Assembly (NCBI GenBank): GCA_951813015.1
Contig: CATOTG010000006.1
Coordinates: forward strand, 682,001 to 746,000
Direction of reading: 5' to 3'
DNA length: 64,000 nt
From: an uncultured Thermoanaerobaculia bacterium
Lineage (GTDB): Bacteria; Acidobacteriota; Thermoanaerobaculia; Multivoradales; Multivoraceae
The translations under genes were made by a program, and so were the position numbers. Under the pieces are notes generated by a model, which saw nothing but the letters and a program-made list of their open reading frames with translations, was not told the DNA's origin and did no database searches. This document shows positions 7,291 to 15,888 of this stretch, piece by piece; the first letter of the stretch is position 1; each line of letters begins with the position of its first letter.

Positions 7291-8977
7291 GCGGCGCGAG
7301 GTCGTCATTGCCGGGGGTGGCTTTGCGGGGTCCATCCTCGCGCGGGCGCTCCGGGCGGAAGGCCGCGACGTGCTGCTGCTCGAGCGCGGCCGCCACCCGC
7401 GGTTCGCGCTTGGCGAGTCGTCCACGCCGCTCGCCAACCTGGCCCTGGAGCGGCTCGCGGCGCGCTACGGGTTCGAGGACCTGTGGGCGCTGGCCGCTCA
7501 CGGGCGCTGGCGGCGCGGTCTGCCCGACGTCGGCGGCGGGCTGAAGCGGGGATTCTGCTTCTACGCCCACCGCCCTGGCCGGGCCTTCGAGCCGGGCGCG
7601 GCCAACAGTCGGCGCCTGGTCGTTGCCGCCTCGCCGGACGACGATGCCGCCGACAACCAGTGGCTGCGCGCGGACGTCGACCGTTTTCTGTTCGAGCGGG
7701 CGCGGGCCGAGGGCGTGGACTGCCGGGAGGAGACCGCGGTCGAGGTGATCCTTGTCCCGGACCCTCCGGACTCGTCCCCGGTCGACTCGTCCCCGGCGGT
7801 TCAGACCCCGGCGGACCCGTCCCCGGTCCGGATCCGGGCCGGCGCCCGCATCGTGGAGGCCGACCTGCTGATCGACGCGACGGGCGGATCGCCGCTCGCC
7901 GAAGATCTCGGCGCGCGCCCGTTGCGGCCGCGGTTGCAGACGACCCTGGTGTACTCGCACTTCGACGGCGTCTCTGCCTTCGACCGCGGAGGCTGGCCGG
8001 ACTCGCCCTTTCCCGAGCGCTGGAGCGCCGCGCATCATCTGCTGGAGGAGGGGTGGATGTACCAGCTCGCCTTCGACGACGGTTCGATCAGCGCGGGTGT
8101 GTTGCTTGCGGAGGATCGCCCGGCTGCCGGCGGGGCGATCGAGCGGTTGGCCGGCGGGCGCCGCGCGGCTGCCGCCACGGCGGTCGAAGCACTCGGCGGC
8201 GGCGACGCGGATTCGTCCGGCGCCGGAACGGTGTTCGCCGGGCTGCTCGATCGCTACCCGTCGCTGGCTAGCCAGTTCGCCGGCCACCGGCCTCTGCGGG
8301 ACCTGGAGGCGCGAGCCTGCGTCGCCTACCGCCGCGACCGAGCCGCCGGCCCGGGCTGGCTGCTCCTGCCCCACAGCTACGCCTTCGCCGACCCGATGTT
8401 CTCGACCGGGATCGCGTGGAGCCTGCTGGCCGTCGAGCGGATCGCCGATCTCTGCCGCGGGGGGTTGCCGGCGCCGGCGGCAGTCGAAGGGTACGGCCGG
8501 CTGCTGGCCGCGGAGGCGGACCACATCGACCGGCTGCTGGCGGCCGCCTACCGGACGATGGACGACTTCGAGAGCTTCACCGCCGCCGCGATGGCCTACT
8601 TCGCTGCCGCGAGCTTCGACGAACTGCGCCAGCGGCTGCTCGACCCTCCGAACGAGGGGTGGTGCTGGCAGGGCTTCCTCGGCGCCGGCGACGACCGCCG
8701 CCGCCGGCTGTTCGGGGAACTCGACGAGCGTTCGGCCGGCGCCGCGAGCGCCCGCGCCCTGACGGACTGGATCGGACCCGCGATCGAACCCAGCAACCTG
8801 ATCGGCCTCGCCGACCCGCTGCGGCGGAACGTCTACCCCGTCGACCTGACGGACATGCAGCGCCGACATGAGCAGATCGCGGCCCGCCTCGAAGTGGCGC
8901 CGGAGGATCTGCGGCGGCGATGGCCGCGGCTGCGGAGCCCGGATCGGATGCCGGACCAGGCCGGGGGGCGCCGCTAG
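7274..8977 (+). CDS. Flavin-dependent halogenase-like / FAD oxidoreductase
   Basis: The protein opens with a Rossmann FAD motif, GGGFAGSILARAL (residues 11-23), followed by GESSTPLANLALE near residue 46, the position where flavin halogenases carry their GES/GEA motif. DPMFSTGIAWSL near residue 373 is the usual FAD-contacting helix start of this superfamily. The diagnostic WxWxIP of tryptophan halogenases is not present; the equivalent strand reads GWMYQLAF. It may therefore be a monooxygenase, dehydrogenase or unusual halogenase. A Ser/Pro-rich insertion (PDSSPVDSSP) interrupts the middle. ATG 7250 is an alternative start. It overlaps the radical SAM gene, implying coexpression. Confidence 0.83.
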   Translation: MGVGAERREVVIAGGGFAGSILARALRAEGRDVLLLERGRHPRFALGESSTPLANLALERLAARYGFEDLWALAAHGRWRRGLPDVGGGLKRGFCFYAHRPGRAFEPGAANSRRLVVAASPDDDAADNQWLRADVDRFLFERARAEGVDCREETAVEVILVPDPPDSSPVDSSPAVQTPADPSPVRIRAGARIVEADLLIDATGGSPLAEDLGARPLRPRLQTTLVYSHFDGVSAFDRGGWPDSPFPERWSAAHHLLEEGWMYQLAFDDGSISAGVLLAEDRPAAGGAIERLAGGRRAAAATAVEALGGGDADSSGAGTVFAGLLDRYPSLASQFAGHRPLRDLEARACVAYRRDRAAGPGWLLLPHSYAFADPMFSTGIAWSLLAVERIADLCRGGLPAPAAVEGYGRLLAAEADHIDRLLAAAYRTMDDFESFTAAAMAYFAAASFDELRQRLLDPPNEGWCWQGFLGAGDDRRRRLFGELDERSAGAASARALTDWIGPAIEPSNLIGLADPLRRNVYPVDLTDMQRRHEQIAARLEVAPEDLRRRWPRLRSPDRMPDQAGGRR

Positions 8978-9138
8978 CAGTCGACTGGCGATCCGCGACC
9001 CACAGGTGGATGTTGCCGCCCGTGACCAGTCATCTGCATCTATCCGAGAGAACGACGATGACGGCGAATCCAGCCGCGGCCGCGGTGGCCTGGTCCCTGC
9101 GCCGCAGCGTGGCGAATGCTCGTAACATCGGGGGCCGG

Positions 9139-9810
9139 ATGACCGGCCGATTCATCACCTTCGAGGGCCTGGACGGCAGCGGCAAGTCGACGCAACTCGA
9201 TCGCCTGGCGCAGCGCCTGAAGGTCCGTGGAGTCGCCCACGTGGTGACCCGCGAGCCCGGCGGCACGCCCTTCGCCGACCTGTTGCGCGAGTTGTTCCTG
9301 AGCCGCGAGACGTCCCGTGTCGACGGCGTGGTCGAACTGATGCTCGTGTTCGCCAGCCGCCGACAGCACCTGATCGAAGTGATCGAACCGGCCCTGGCCT
9401 CCGGCGCGGTCGTCCTGTGCGACCGCTTCACGGACTCCACCTGCGCCTACCAGGGCGGCGGCCGCGGCGTGCCGCCGGAGTTGATCGCCGAGGTGGACCG
9501 GCTCGCCACCGGCTGCCGGGCGCCGGACCGCACGCTCTTCTTCGACCTTTCGCCCGAGGAGGCGCGGCGGCGGCGGCGCGGCCGTACCGCCGACCGCATC
9601 GACCGGGAGAGTCTCGCCTTCTACCGCCGGGTCCGGGCGGCGTTCCGGGAACGGATCGCCGGCGACCCGGATCGCTTCCGCGTCATCGACGCGGCGGCGC
9701 CGATCGAAACGGTCGCGGAAGCCGTCGAGGAAGCGCTGAGCGACCTGCTCGAGCCGCCGGGGAGAGACCTTCTCAAGCCGAAGCGGAGAGACCGGGCAGG
9801 AAACGCATGA
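9139..9810 (+). CDS. tmk: Thymidylate kinase
   Basis: Tmk phosphorylates dTMP to dTDP. The 223-residue protein has the P-loop EGLDGSGKST at residues 8-17, REPGGTPF, the DRFTDSTCAYQGGGRG base-binding region and an Arg-rich lid (EEARRRRRGR). The frame is open further upstream, but ATG 9139 places the P-loop at the normal distance. The stop overlaps the holB start in an ATGA, the usual tmk-holB pairing. Confidence 0.96.
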   Translation: MTGRFITFEGLDGSGKSTQLDRLAQRLKVRGVAHVVTREPGGTPFADLLRELFLSRETSRVDGVVELMLVFASRRQHLIEVIEPALASGAVVLCDRFTDSTCAYQGGGRGVPPELIAEVDRLATGCRAPDRTLFFDLSPEEARRRRRGRTADRIDRESLAFYRRVRAAFRERIAGDPDRFRVIDAAAPIETVAEAVEEALSDLLEPPGRDLLKPKRRDRAGNA

Positions 9811-10715
9811 TTCGTGCCCCGGATCGACTGAGGGAACTCGCTGCTGCAGGCCGACTGTATCCATCGGTGATCCTCCACGGAGGCGAGGCCGGAGAGCGGC
9901 TCGCCCTTGCCGGAGAGATCGCCCGAACGCTGCTGTGCGAACGGGCGCGGGACCGGCGCCCCTGCGGCAAGTGTAAGCATTGCCGACGGATCGACCTCGA
10001 GGACAACAGGGTCTTTCATCCCGACTTCGTGTTCGTGCGCCGCGAGCCGACGAAAAGCGACCCCGGGAAGAAGGAGCTGGTCATTGCCGTCGACAAGGTC
10101 CGGGCCCTCCTGCAGACGGCCCAGGTGTCGCCGTTCGAGGCCCGGGGCCAGGTGTTCGTCATCGTCGAAGCGGAGACGTTGCATCCGGCCGGCGCGAACG
10201 TGCTGCTCAAGACCCTCGAGGAGCCGGCCGACAGGTCGCCCCGGAACTTCCTGCTGCTCGCTTCGTCGGCGAACGAGTTGCTGCCCACCCTGCGCAGCCG
10301 GTCGCTGACCGTGTATCTGGGGGCCGGCGAGGGCGCGGGCAACGAGGAGGAGGAGCTCGTGGCCGACCTCGTGGAGCTCTGGCGACAACGGCCCGGCGAC
10401 CGCGCCTTCGCCCTGTGGGTCTCGGCCCTCGCCGGGCGTCTGGTCCGGGGAGGAGGCTTCGAGGACATCCGGGCGCGCCGGTGCTGGACGCGGGTCGCCG
10501 GCGCGCTGGCGTCCACGGCCCGCGGCCTCAACAACCGTGCCGACCGGGCCGCTGCGCTGGCCCTGTCCGCCGACCTGCTGGACGCCCACCGATTGCGGCA
10601 GCGCTCGATCCGGCCTGATCGCATCATCGAAGGCCTCGCCGCGCGCCGCCTGCGGCGGGACCGGCCCGAGACCGGCTTCGCAAGCCTGGTGAACGAGCTG
10701 ATGGGACCGCCCTGA
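9807..10715 (+). CDS. holB: DNA polymerase III delta' subunit
   Basis: This is a 302-residue clamp-loader AAA+ subunit. It keeps the zinc module CERARDRRPCGKCKHC near residue 47, the sensor region VFVIVEAETLHPAGAN and the LLKTLEEP motif typical of delta'/gamma. The P-loop equivalent (HGGEAGERLALA) lacks the canonical GKT, as expected for the non-hydrolysing delta' subunit. Start ATG 9807 overlaps tmk by 4 bp. Confidence 0.93.
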   Translation: MIRAPDRLRELAAAGRLYPSVILHGGEAGERLALAGEIARTLLCERARDRRPCGKCKHCRRIDLEDNRVFHPDFVFVRREPTKSDPGKKELVIAVDKVRALLQTAQVSPFEARGQVFVIVEAETLHPAGANVLLKTLEEPADRSPRNFLLLASSANELLPTLRSRSLTVYLGAGEGAGNEEEELVADLVELWRQRPGDRAFALWVSALAGRLVRGGGFEDIRARRCWTRVAGALASTARGLNNRADRAAALALSADLLDAHRLRQRSIRPDRIIEGLAARRLRRDRPETGFASLVNELMGPP

Positions 10716-10717
10716 GC

Positions 10718-10809
10718 GAGCCGGGACCCGCGCAGGCAGGGGATAGGCATCGGCCGGCCCTGCCATGAGTGCGGCGCGGAGCCGGGATCCGCGCAGACAG
10801 GGGATAGGC
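10718..10809 (+). repeat. Direct repeat downstream of holB
   Basis: Two 31-bp copies (10718-10748 and 10779-10809) differ at two positions and are spaced 61 bp apart. Each holds a GGGAYCCGCGCAGRCAGGGG core. The copies lie in the noncoding gap between holB and the coiled-coil gene. Confidence 0.85.
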
Positions 10810-10922
10810 TTCAGGCCCTTGCCGGCTTCCCTGCCGTACCGTGGAAGAATCTGTCCTTTGCTCCGTGAGGCGAACGTCTCCTGCTGGAGACGTTCGCCAG
10901 AAACCCGGAGAACAAGACCGAC

Positions 10923-11720
10923 ATGACGACTGACGACAGAACCGCAACGCCGGCCGCCCCCGGCAGCCTTGCCGACATCCGCGCGACCCTCGAGGAGGTC
11001 GGCGTGCAAATGCGCGAGCTCAGCGCCAAGCGGGCCGAGGATGACGCCAAACGGGCCGAGGATGACGCCAAACGGGCCGAGAAACGGGCCGAGGATGATG
11101 CCAAACGGGCCGAGGATGACGCCAAACGGGCCGAGAAACGGGCCGAGGATGATGCCAAACGGGCCGAGGATGACGCCAAGCGGGCCGAAGATCATGACCG
11201 ACTGATGAGAGATCTGCTGGAAATCAGCGAGCAGCAGAGGCAAACCGACCGCCAGATGAAGGAGACCGACCGCCGGCTGACGAAAGCGGAGGATCTGTTC
11301 ACGACGCAGTGGGGCAAGCTGATGGAGAGCCTGGTCAGGGGCGACCTCGTGGCGCTGTTGAACGATCGCGGGATCGAAGTGGAGAAGACCCTTCAGCGGC
11401 TGCAGAGCCGGCGCAACGGCGACCACTACGAGGTCGACATTCTGGCGGTGAACGGGCGGGAGGTTGTGGTCGTGGAGGTGAAGACGACCCTGCGGTCCGA
11501 GGCCGTGACCGGCTTTCTTTCCAGGTTGTCCGTGTTCCTGGACTGGTGTCCCGAGTTTCGCGGCAAGCGAATCCTCGGCGCGGTGGCCTACCTGGACGGC
11601 GCCGACTCGGTGGCGAAGTATGCCGAGCGTCGAGGGCTGTTCGTCATCCGGGCCACCGGCAGCAGCGCCAGCATCGTCAACGCGCCGGACTTCAGGCCGC
11701 ACACCTTTGCCGGATCGTGA
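10923..11720 (+). CDS. Coiled-coil protein with PD-(D/E)XK nuclease-like domain
   Basis: The 265-residue protein has three parts: an N-terminal helix predictor region, a highly repetitive charged coiled coil built from AKRAEDD and AKRAEKRAEDD units (residues 36-92), and a C-terminal domain whose VDILAVNGREVVVVEVKTTL (about residues 170-189) matches the D...(D/E)xK core of restriction-like nucleases, as in DUF3782-type proteins. A fold match does not prove nuclease activity. Such proteins are often mobile and sometimes multicopy. It stands alone, with 207 bp of repeat-bearing DNA before it. Confidence 0.8.
   Translation: MTTDDRTATPAAPGSLADIRATLEEVGVQMRELSAKRAEDDAKRAEDDAKRAEKRAEDDAKRAEDDAKRAEKRAEDDAKRAEDDAKRAEDHDRLMRDLLEISEQQRQTDRQMKETDRRLTKAEDLFTTQWGKLMESLVRGDLVALLNDRGIEVEKTLQRLQSRRNGDHYEVDILAVNGREVVVVEVKTTLRSEAVTGFLSRLSVFLDWCPEFRGKRILGAVAYLDGADSVAKYAERRGLFVIRATGSSASIVNAPDFRPHTFAGS
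11028..11196 (+). repeat. In-frame 21-bp/33-bp repeats encoding AKRAEDD units
   Basis: The DNA repeats GCCAAACGGGCCGAGGATGA with small variants seven times, keeping the heptad-length AKRAEDD and its AKRAEKRAEDD variant in frame. This is a likely length-variable tract inside the coiled coil. Confidence 0.92.
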
Positions 11721-11941
11721 CGCTGCCGGCTCGCCGCCCGGATGCCCCGGCGGAACTCTCCGGGTTCCTCGCTCCCGACGGGGCGGCGCCCGGCCACTCG
11801 GCCCTCATCGTCGCGGACGAGGCCGTGCGGCACGAGGAGGTCGTCGCGCCCACAAGCTGTTGCTATACCGGCCCCGGGACCTGATCCGGGAGATCCGTGA
11901 TCCCGTGACCGGGACGACATGACTCCACAGGAGGAGACCAC

Positions 11942-13060
11942 TTGAGCACAGAGAGTTCCGAGAGCAACAGTCGGCCCGCCTGGGGCGTTCATGCGGCCGT
12001 CTACGCCGTCTTGCTGGCGGTGATCGCCTTCCTGGTCCTGCGCCCGGAATCCGGGGCTTCGGCCCAGGAGGAGAATCCCCAGGCTCGGGCCGTGGCCCGG
12101 CTCGACGGGGTGGACATCGGCCACGACGAGGCCCTGGAACGGGCCGCCGCGCAGTTGGACCAGTTGGAACAGCAGCGCATCCAGTGCGACCTGCAGGTCG
12201 ACTCGGAGCGGCACCAGTTGATCGAGCGGACACTCGAGGGGATCGTCCGCGACCGCCTGGTGATCGCCGCGGCCGGGGAAGCGGAACTCTCGCCGGAGGA
12301 CTGGCGTGAGGGGCAGATGGAGCGTCTCCAGGCCGAGTTGACGGACGAGGAGATCGACGCCTTCTTCACCGAGAACGAAGGCCGAATCCGTGGCGGGCGG
12401 GAGGAACTCGAGGACCAGGTCCGGGTGTACCTGGCGCAGCAGCGGTTCGTGGAGCAGCTCGAGGACGGGCACGAGATCGAGTACCTGCTCGAGCCGTACC
12501 GTCTCGCCGTCGATCCCGGGACCGGCCCGGCCCGGGGCGCGGCGGAGGCGCCGGTGACGATCGTTGAGTGGTCGGACTTCGAGTGCCCATACTGCAAGCA
12601 GGTCCTGCCGACCCTGGAGCAGCTCTTCGAGGAGTACCCGACCGAGGTGCGCCTCGTGTTCCGTCACTTCCCGCTGCACGCGATCCATCCCAACGCCCAG
12701 GGCGCCGCCGAGGCCGCGGTGTGCGCCCAGGACCAGGGCGCCTTCTGGGAGCTTCACGATCTGATGTTCGAGGAGCAGGACACGCTGACCGCGTCGGACC
12801 TGAAGGAGAAGGCGGAGCGCGCCGGGCTTGACACGGAGGCCTTCGCCGCCTGCATGGAGGCCGAGGACACGCCGGAGCGCGTGGAGGCCGACCGGCGTGC
12901 CGGAATCCAGGTCGGGGTCAACGGGACGCCGGCCCTGTTCGTCAACGGCCGGCCGCTCGCGGGCGCGGTCGCCTACGAAGATCTGGCCGGCGTGGTCGAG
13001 GAGGAACTTCTTCGGACCGCGGCGGGAGAACAGTCGTCGGAACCGGGCCAGGGACCTTGA
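11942..13060 (+). CDS. DsbA-family thioredoxin with SurA-like N-terminal domain
   Basis: The 372-residue protein starts at TTG 11942, supported by GGAGGAGA a few bases upstream. A single membrane anchor (about residues 19-36) is followed by a helical SurA/PpiC-N-like segment (residues 45-160) and a DsbA/DsbG-type thioredoxin domain: FECPYCKQVLPTLEQL with the CPYC redox pair near residue 215, FRHFPLHAIHPNAQ, and a cis-Pro loop at NGTPALFVNG. It probably acts on disulfides at the periplasmic face of the membrane. The next gene begins 7 bp after its stop. Confidence 0.9.
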   Translation: MSTESSESNSRPAWGVHAAVYAVLLAVIAFLVLRPESGASAQEENPQARAVARLDGVDIGHDEALERAAAQLDQLEQQRIQCDLQVDSERHQLIERTLEGIVRDRLVIAAAGEAELSPEDWREGQMERLQAELTDEEIDAFFTENEGRIRGGREELEDQVRVYLAQQRFVEQLEDGHEIEYLLEPYRLAVDPGTGPARGAAEAPVTIVEWSDFECPYCKQVLPTLEQLFEEYPTEVRLVFRHFPLHAIHPNAQGAAEAAVCAQDQGAFWELHDLMFEEQDTLTASDLKEKAERAGLDTEAFAACMEAEDTPERVEADRRAGIQVGVNGTPALFVNGRPLAGAVAYEDLAGVVEEELLRTAAGEQSSEPGQGP

Positions 13061-13066
13061 TGCCGG

Positions 13067-13774
13067 ATGAGCGGGCGGGTGGCTGAGCCGGACGCTCCGG
13101 TCTTCGTTTCCTACCGGCCCCCTCGGGTCGAGCCAGCCGAAATGGAACGCCGGGCGGACCGGATCTTCGAGGAGTTCGACAGCCGGCGCAGCGTGCGCTT
13201 CTTCACCGACGAGCCGGTGCCGCGGCGGCTGATCGAACGGGCGATCGAGGCTGCGTCGACCGCGCCCTCGGGGGCGCACCGCCAGCCCTGGCGGTTCGTG
13301 GCGGTCAGCGATCCGGAGATCCAGGCGCGGATCCGGGAGGCGGCGGAGGCCGAAGAGAAGCACAGCTATCTCGGCGGGCGGATGCCGGACGAGTGGCTGG
13401 AGGCGCTCAAGCCCCTGGGCACCGACTGGCGGAAACCGTTCCTGACCACCGTGCCCTGGATCGTCGTCGTGTTCGCCGAGTTGTTCGGCTTCGACGCGAA
13501 GGGAGCGAAGCGCAAGAACTACTACGTCAAGGAAAGCGTCGGCATCGCCTGCGGCCTGTTCATCGCGGCCCTGCACGGAATGGGCCTCGCCACGCTGACC
13601 CACACGCCGAGCCCGATGGGCTTCCTGAGCGAGATTCTCGAGCGGCCGCCGAACGAGAAGCCGTACATCCTGTTTCCGGTCGGCTATCCGGCGCCGGATT
13701 GCGAGGTGCCCGACCTGCGGCGCAAGTCGCTGGCGGAAGTCGCGCTGTGGCGCACCGACGGCGCCGGCGACTGA
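13067..13774 (+). CDS. Nitroreductase-family protein, iodotyrosine deiodinase-like
   Basis: The sequence follows the iodotyrosine deiodinase (IYD) pattern rather than a generic nitroreductase: RRSVRFFTDEPVP and TAPSGAHRQPWRF at the FMN site, YYVKESVGIACGLFIAALH, and FPVGYPAPDCEVPDL. The three residues that grip the halotyrosine zwitterion in animal IYD appear conserved as E97, Y101 and K123 with almost identical spacing. The family catalyses NADPH-dependent reductive dehalogenation of halotyrosines in animals; bacterial members are known, but their physiological substrates are less clear. It is spaced 7 bp after the DsbA-like gene. ATG 13142 is a less likely start. Confidence 0.85.
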   Translation: MSGRVAEPDAPVFVSYRPPRVEPAEMERRADRIFEEFDSRRSVRFFTDEPVPRRLIERAIEAASTAPSGAHRQPWRFVAVSDPEIQARIREAAEAEEKHSYLGGRMPDEWLEALKPLGTDWRKPFLTTVPWIVVVFAELFGFDAKGAKRKNYYVKESVGIACGLFIAALHGMGLATLTHTPSPMGFLSEILERPPNEKPYILFPVGYPAPDCEVPDLRRKSLAEVALWRTDGAGD

Positions 13775-13790
13775 TCAGGCGGCCCGAGCA

Positions 13791-14846
13791 ATGATTGGTC
13801 TCATCCTGGCCGGCGGCATCGGCTCGCGGTTCTGGCCGGTGAGCAGACGGCGACGCCCGAAGCAGCTCCTCGACCTGCTCGGCGGCGGTTCGCTTCTCGA
13901 CGCGACCGCGCGCCGGATCGAGCCGCTCTGCGGCGCGGACGGGATCTGGATCTGCACTACGGAGGAACTGGCGCCCGCGGTCGCGGCCGAACTGCCGGGG
14001 CTTTGCCCCTCGCGCATCCTGGGCGAGCCTTCCGGCCGCAACACGGCGCCGGCGATCGGCTGGGCCGTGCGTTCGATGCCGGAACAGGATCGGCCCGAGG
14101 TGATCGCCGTGTTTCCGTCCGACCACTGGGTCGCCGACGAGGGCGCCTTCCGGCAGGCGCTTCGCGTGGGCGCCCAGGCGGTCGAGCGCGGCGACCATCA
14201 CGTGGTCACCGTCGGCATTGCACCCGCCTGGGCGGAAACCGGCTACGGCTACCTGGAGCTCGAGGCGCCCGCGGGGGCCGGGAGTGTCGAGCGGGTGGCG
14301 CGGTTCACCGAGAAGCCGGACCCGGAGACGGCGGCTCGCTTCAAGGCGTCCGGCCGTCACTTCTGGAACGCCGGGATCTTCCTGTTCCGGGGCTCCGTTC
14401 TGCTCGATCTCTACCGCCGGCACCTGCCCGAACTCGCCGCGGGCCTTGAGCGTCTGGCCGCGGAGGGGAGCGACCCGGAGCGCCGGCGGGCGCTCTACGC
14501 GGAGCTCGAGTCCGTGTCGATCGACTACGGACTGATGGAGCGGCTGTCCTCGATCGGTTGCGTCGTGGCCGACTGCGGTTGGAACGATCTCGGTTCCTGG
14601 GCGTCGCTGGCGGAGGCGCTGCCCGTGGACGGCGACGGCAACCGGACGGTTGGCGCCACCTTCGCCGTCGATGCGCGGGACAACCTCCTCTTCGCCGACG
14701 CCGGCACGGTGGCGGCTATCGGCGTCGAGGGCCTGGCCATCGTCAAAACCGGTGACGCGGTGCTCGTCGTGCCGCGCGGGCGGGCGCAGGACGTGCGCCG
14801 CATGGTCGAGAAGCTGCAGGCCCTTGGCCGCCGGGAGTTGCTTTGA
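13791..14846 (+). CDS. manC: Mannose-1-phosphate guanylyltransferase
   Basis: The enzyme makes GDP-mannose from GTP and mannose-1-phosphate. The nucleotidyltransferase signature LILAGGIGSRFWPVSR is at residues 4-19, PSDHWV near 105, FTEKPD near 173 and NAGIFLF near 195. The length of 351 fits the short form without a phosphomannose isomerase domain. GDP-mannose is the substrate of the Gmd encoded at 59417-60475, so the two genes act in one sugar pathway although far apart. Confidence 0.94.
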   Translation: MIGLILAGGIGSRFWPVSRRRRPKQLLDLLGGGSLLDATARRIEPLCGADGIWICTTEELAPAVAAELPGLCPSRILGEPSGRNTAPAIGWAVRSMPEQDRPEVIAVFPSDHWVADEGAFRQALRVGAQAVERGDHHVVTVGIAPAWAETGYGYLELEAPAGAGSVERVARFTEKPDPETAARFKASGRHFWNAGIFLFRGSVLLDLYRRHLPELAAGLERLAAEGSDPERRRALYAELESVSIDYGLMERLSSIGCVVADCGWNDLGSWASLAEALPVDGDGNRTVGATFAVDARDNLLFADAGTVAAIGVEGLAIVKTGDAVLVVPRGRAQDVRRMVEKLQALGRRELL

Positions 14847-14972
14847 ACGCGCTGTCGGTCGCCTCGCAACTGCTCGTGCAGCGGCAGCGGCCTGCAGGTG
14901 ATCAACCCCGGCGCCTTCACGCTGGTCGGCTGGCAGCTCGCCACGCTCGGCGGCACACGGCCCGGCCAGCGC

Positions 14973-15081
14973 GGTGCGAAGTTGTCCGTGTCGCTGTCGA
15001 CCAGCCCGCATCGCGCGGCATGCTCTCGCCATCGACGAGACGCGGGTGCGAAGTTGTTCGTGTCGCTGTCGACCAGCCCGC
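14973..15081 (+). repeat. 37-bp direct repeat upstream of trmB
   Basis: Two 37-bp copies (14973-15009 and 15045-15081) differ at a single base and sit 72 bp apart. Both contain TGTCGCTGTCGACCAGCCCG. The 289 bp between manC and trmB hold this repeat and no convincing gene. Confidence 0.9.
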
Positions 15082-15135
15082 GGCCGGGACCGGGCGATCC
15101 GCGGCCCCGGGCCGCCGGGGTCTGCTCTGAGCGCA

Positions 15136-15888
15136 TTGACGCCAGTGGCCTGGAGCGGCGCCGGGTTCCGCGGCCTCGCGTCCTGCCGGTCCGAGTTGCT
15201 GGCGGCCTTGGGGGTGCGCTCGGACTGGGAGGTCGAGCTCGGCTTCGGCAAGGGCCGGTTCCTGCTCGCGTCGGCCGCCGCGGCGCCCCGGCGACCGTTT
15301 CTCGGTGTGGAGATCGTGTCGAAGTACTTCCGGCTGGCGGCTCGCCGGGCCGGGGCTCGGGCCCTCGACAACCTCGTCCTGCTGCGCGGCGAGGCGCTCT
15401 ACCTGATTTCGACGCTGCTGCCCGCGGGGATGGCCCGTACGGTCCACATCTACTTCCCCGATCCGTGGCCCAAGAGCCGGCACCATCGTCGCCGGTTGCT
15501 GGACCCGCGCACGGTCGATCTGGTGCTCGCGCTGCTCGAGCCGACTTCGGGACGGCTTTGCTTCGCCACCGACCACGTCGAGTACGGCGAGGCGGTCGTG
15601 GAGACGCTGGAGGCCCATCCCGCGGTCGACGTCGACCTACTTTCCGGCGGCTGGCCCGAGGGGCCGCGGACGAACTACGAGGCGAAGTTCGAGGCGGAGG
15701 GGCGCTTGATCGTGCGCCTGGTCGCGGGGCTTCGGCCCGATGCCGCCAGCCTGCTCCATCCGGTCGGGCGAGAGTCGATCCTGGTCGCGCCGGCCGGCGG
15801 GGGGCGTCCGGGCCGTCTGCCGCGGCGGGCGCCTGTCGACCCGACGCCCGGCGGTCAGTTCGAGAGGGCGAGCCGCACGTCGTCGTAG
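15136..15888 (+). CDS. trmB: tRNA (guanine-N7)-methyltransferase
   Basis: TrmB methylates G46 of tRNA using SAM. The family markers are clear: SAM-binding ELGFGKGRFLLA, GVEIVSKYF, the catalytic YFPDPWPKSRHHRRRL and the C-terminal NYEAKF. The start is uncertain; TTG 15136 is chosen, with GTG 15145 and CTG 15127 as alternatives, because no ATG is in frame close by. The 3' end overlaps the convergent HD gene by 34 bp, and the last 35 residues are a non-family extension. Confidence 0.92.
   Translation: MTPVAWSGAGFRGLASCRSELLAALGVRSDWEVELGFGKGRFLLASAAAAPRRPFLGVEIVSKYFRLAARRAGARALDNLVLLRGEALYLISTLLPAGMARTVHIYFPDPWPKSRHHRRRLLDPRTVDLVLALLEPTSGRLCFATDHVEYGEAVVETLEAHPAVDVDLLSGGWPEGPRTNYEAKFEAEGRLIVRLVAGLRPDAASLLHPVGRESILVAPAGGGRPGRLPRRAPVDPTPGGQFERASRTSS

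Noticed and set aside
9621..11702. Long minus-strand open frame opposite holB and the coiled-coil gene
   Set aside because: It crosses three real features and the repetitive GPFGVILGPFG text is only the complement of the AKRAEDD repeat.
11718..11941. Small open frame between the coiled-coil gene and the DsbA-like gene
   Set aside because: No start with a ribosome binding site and no protein-like pattern; the TTG 11942 site is well supported downstream.
14898..15131. Possible short gene between manC and trmB
   Set aside because: The apparent text (INPGAFTLVGWQLATLGG) lacks a start signal and soon runs into the 37-bp direct repeats.
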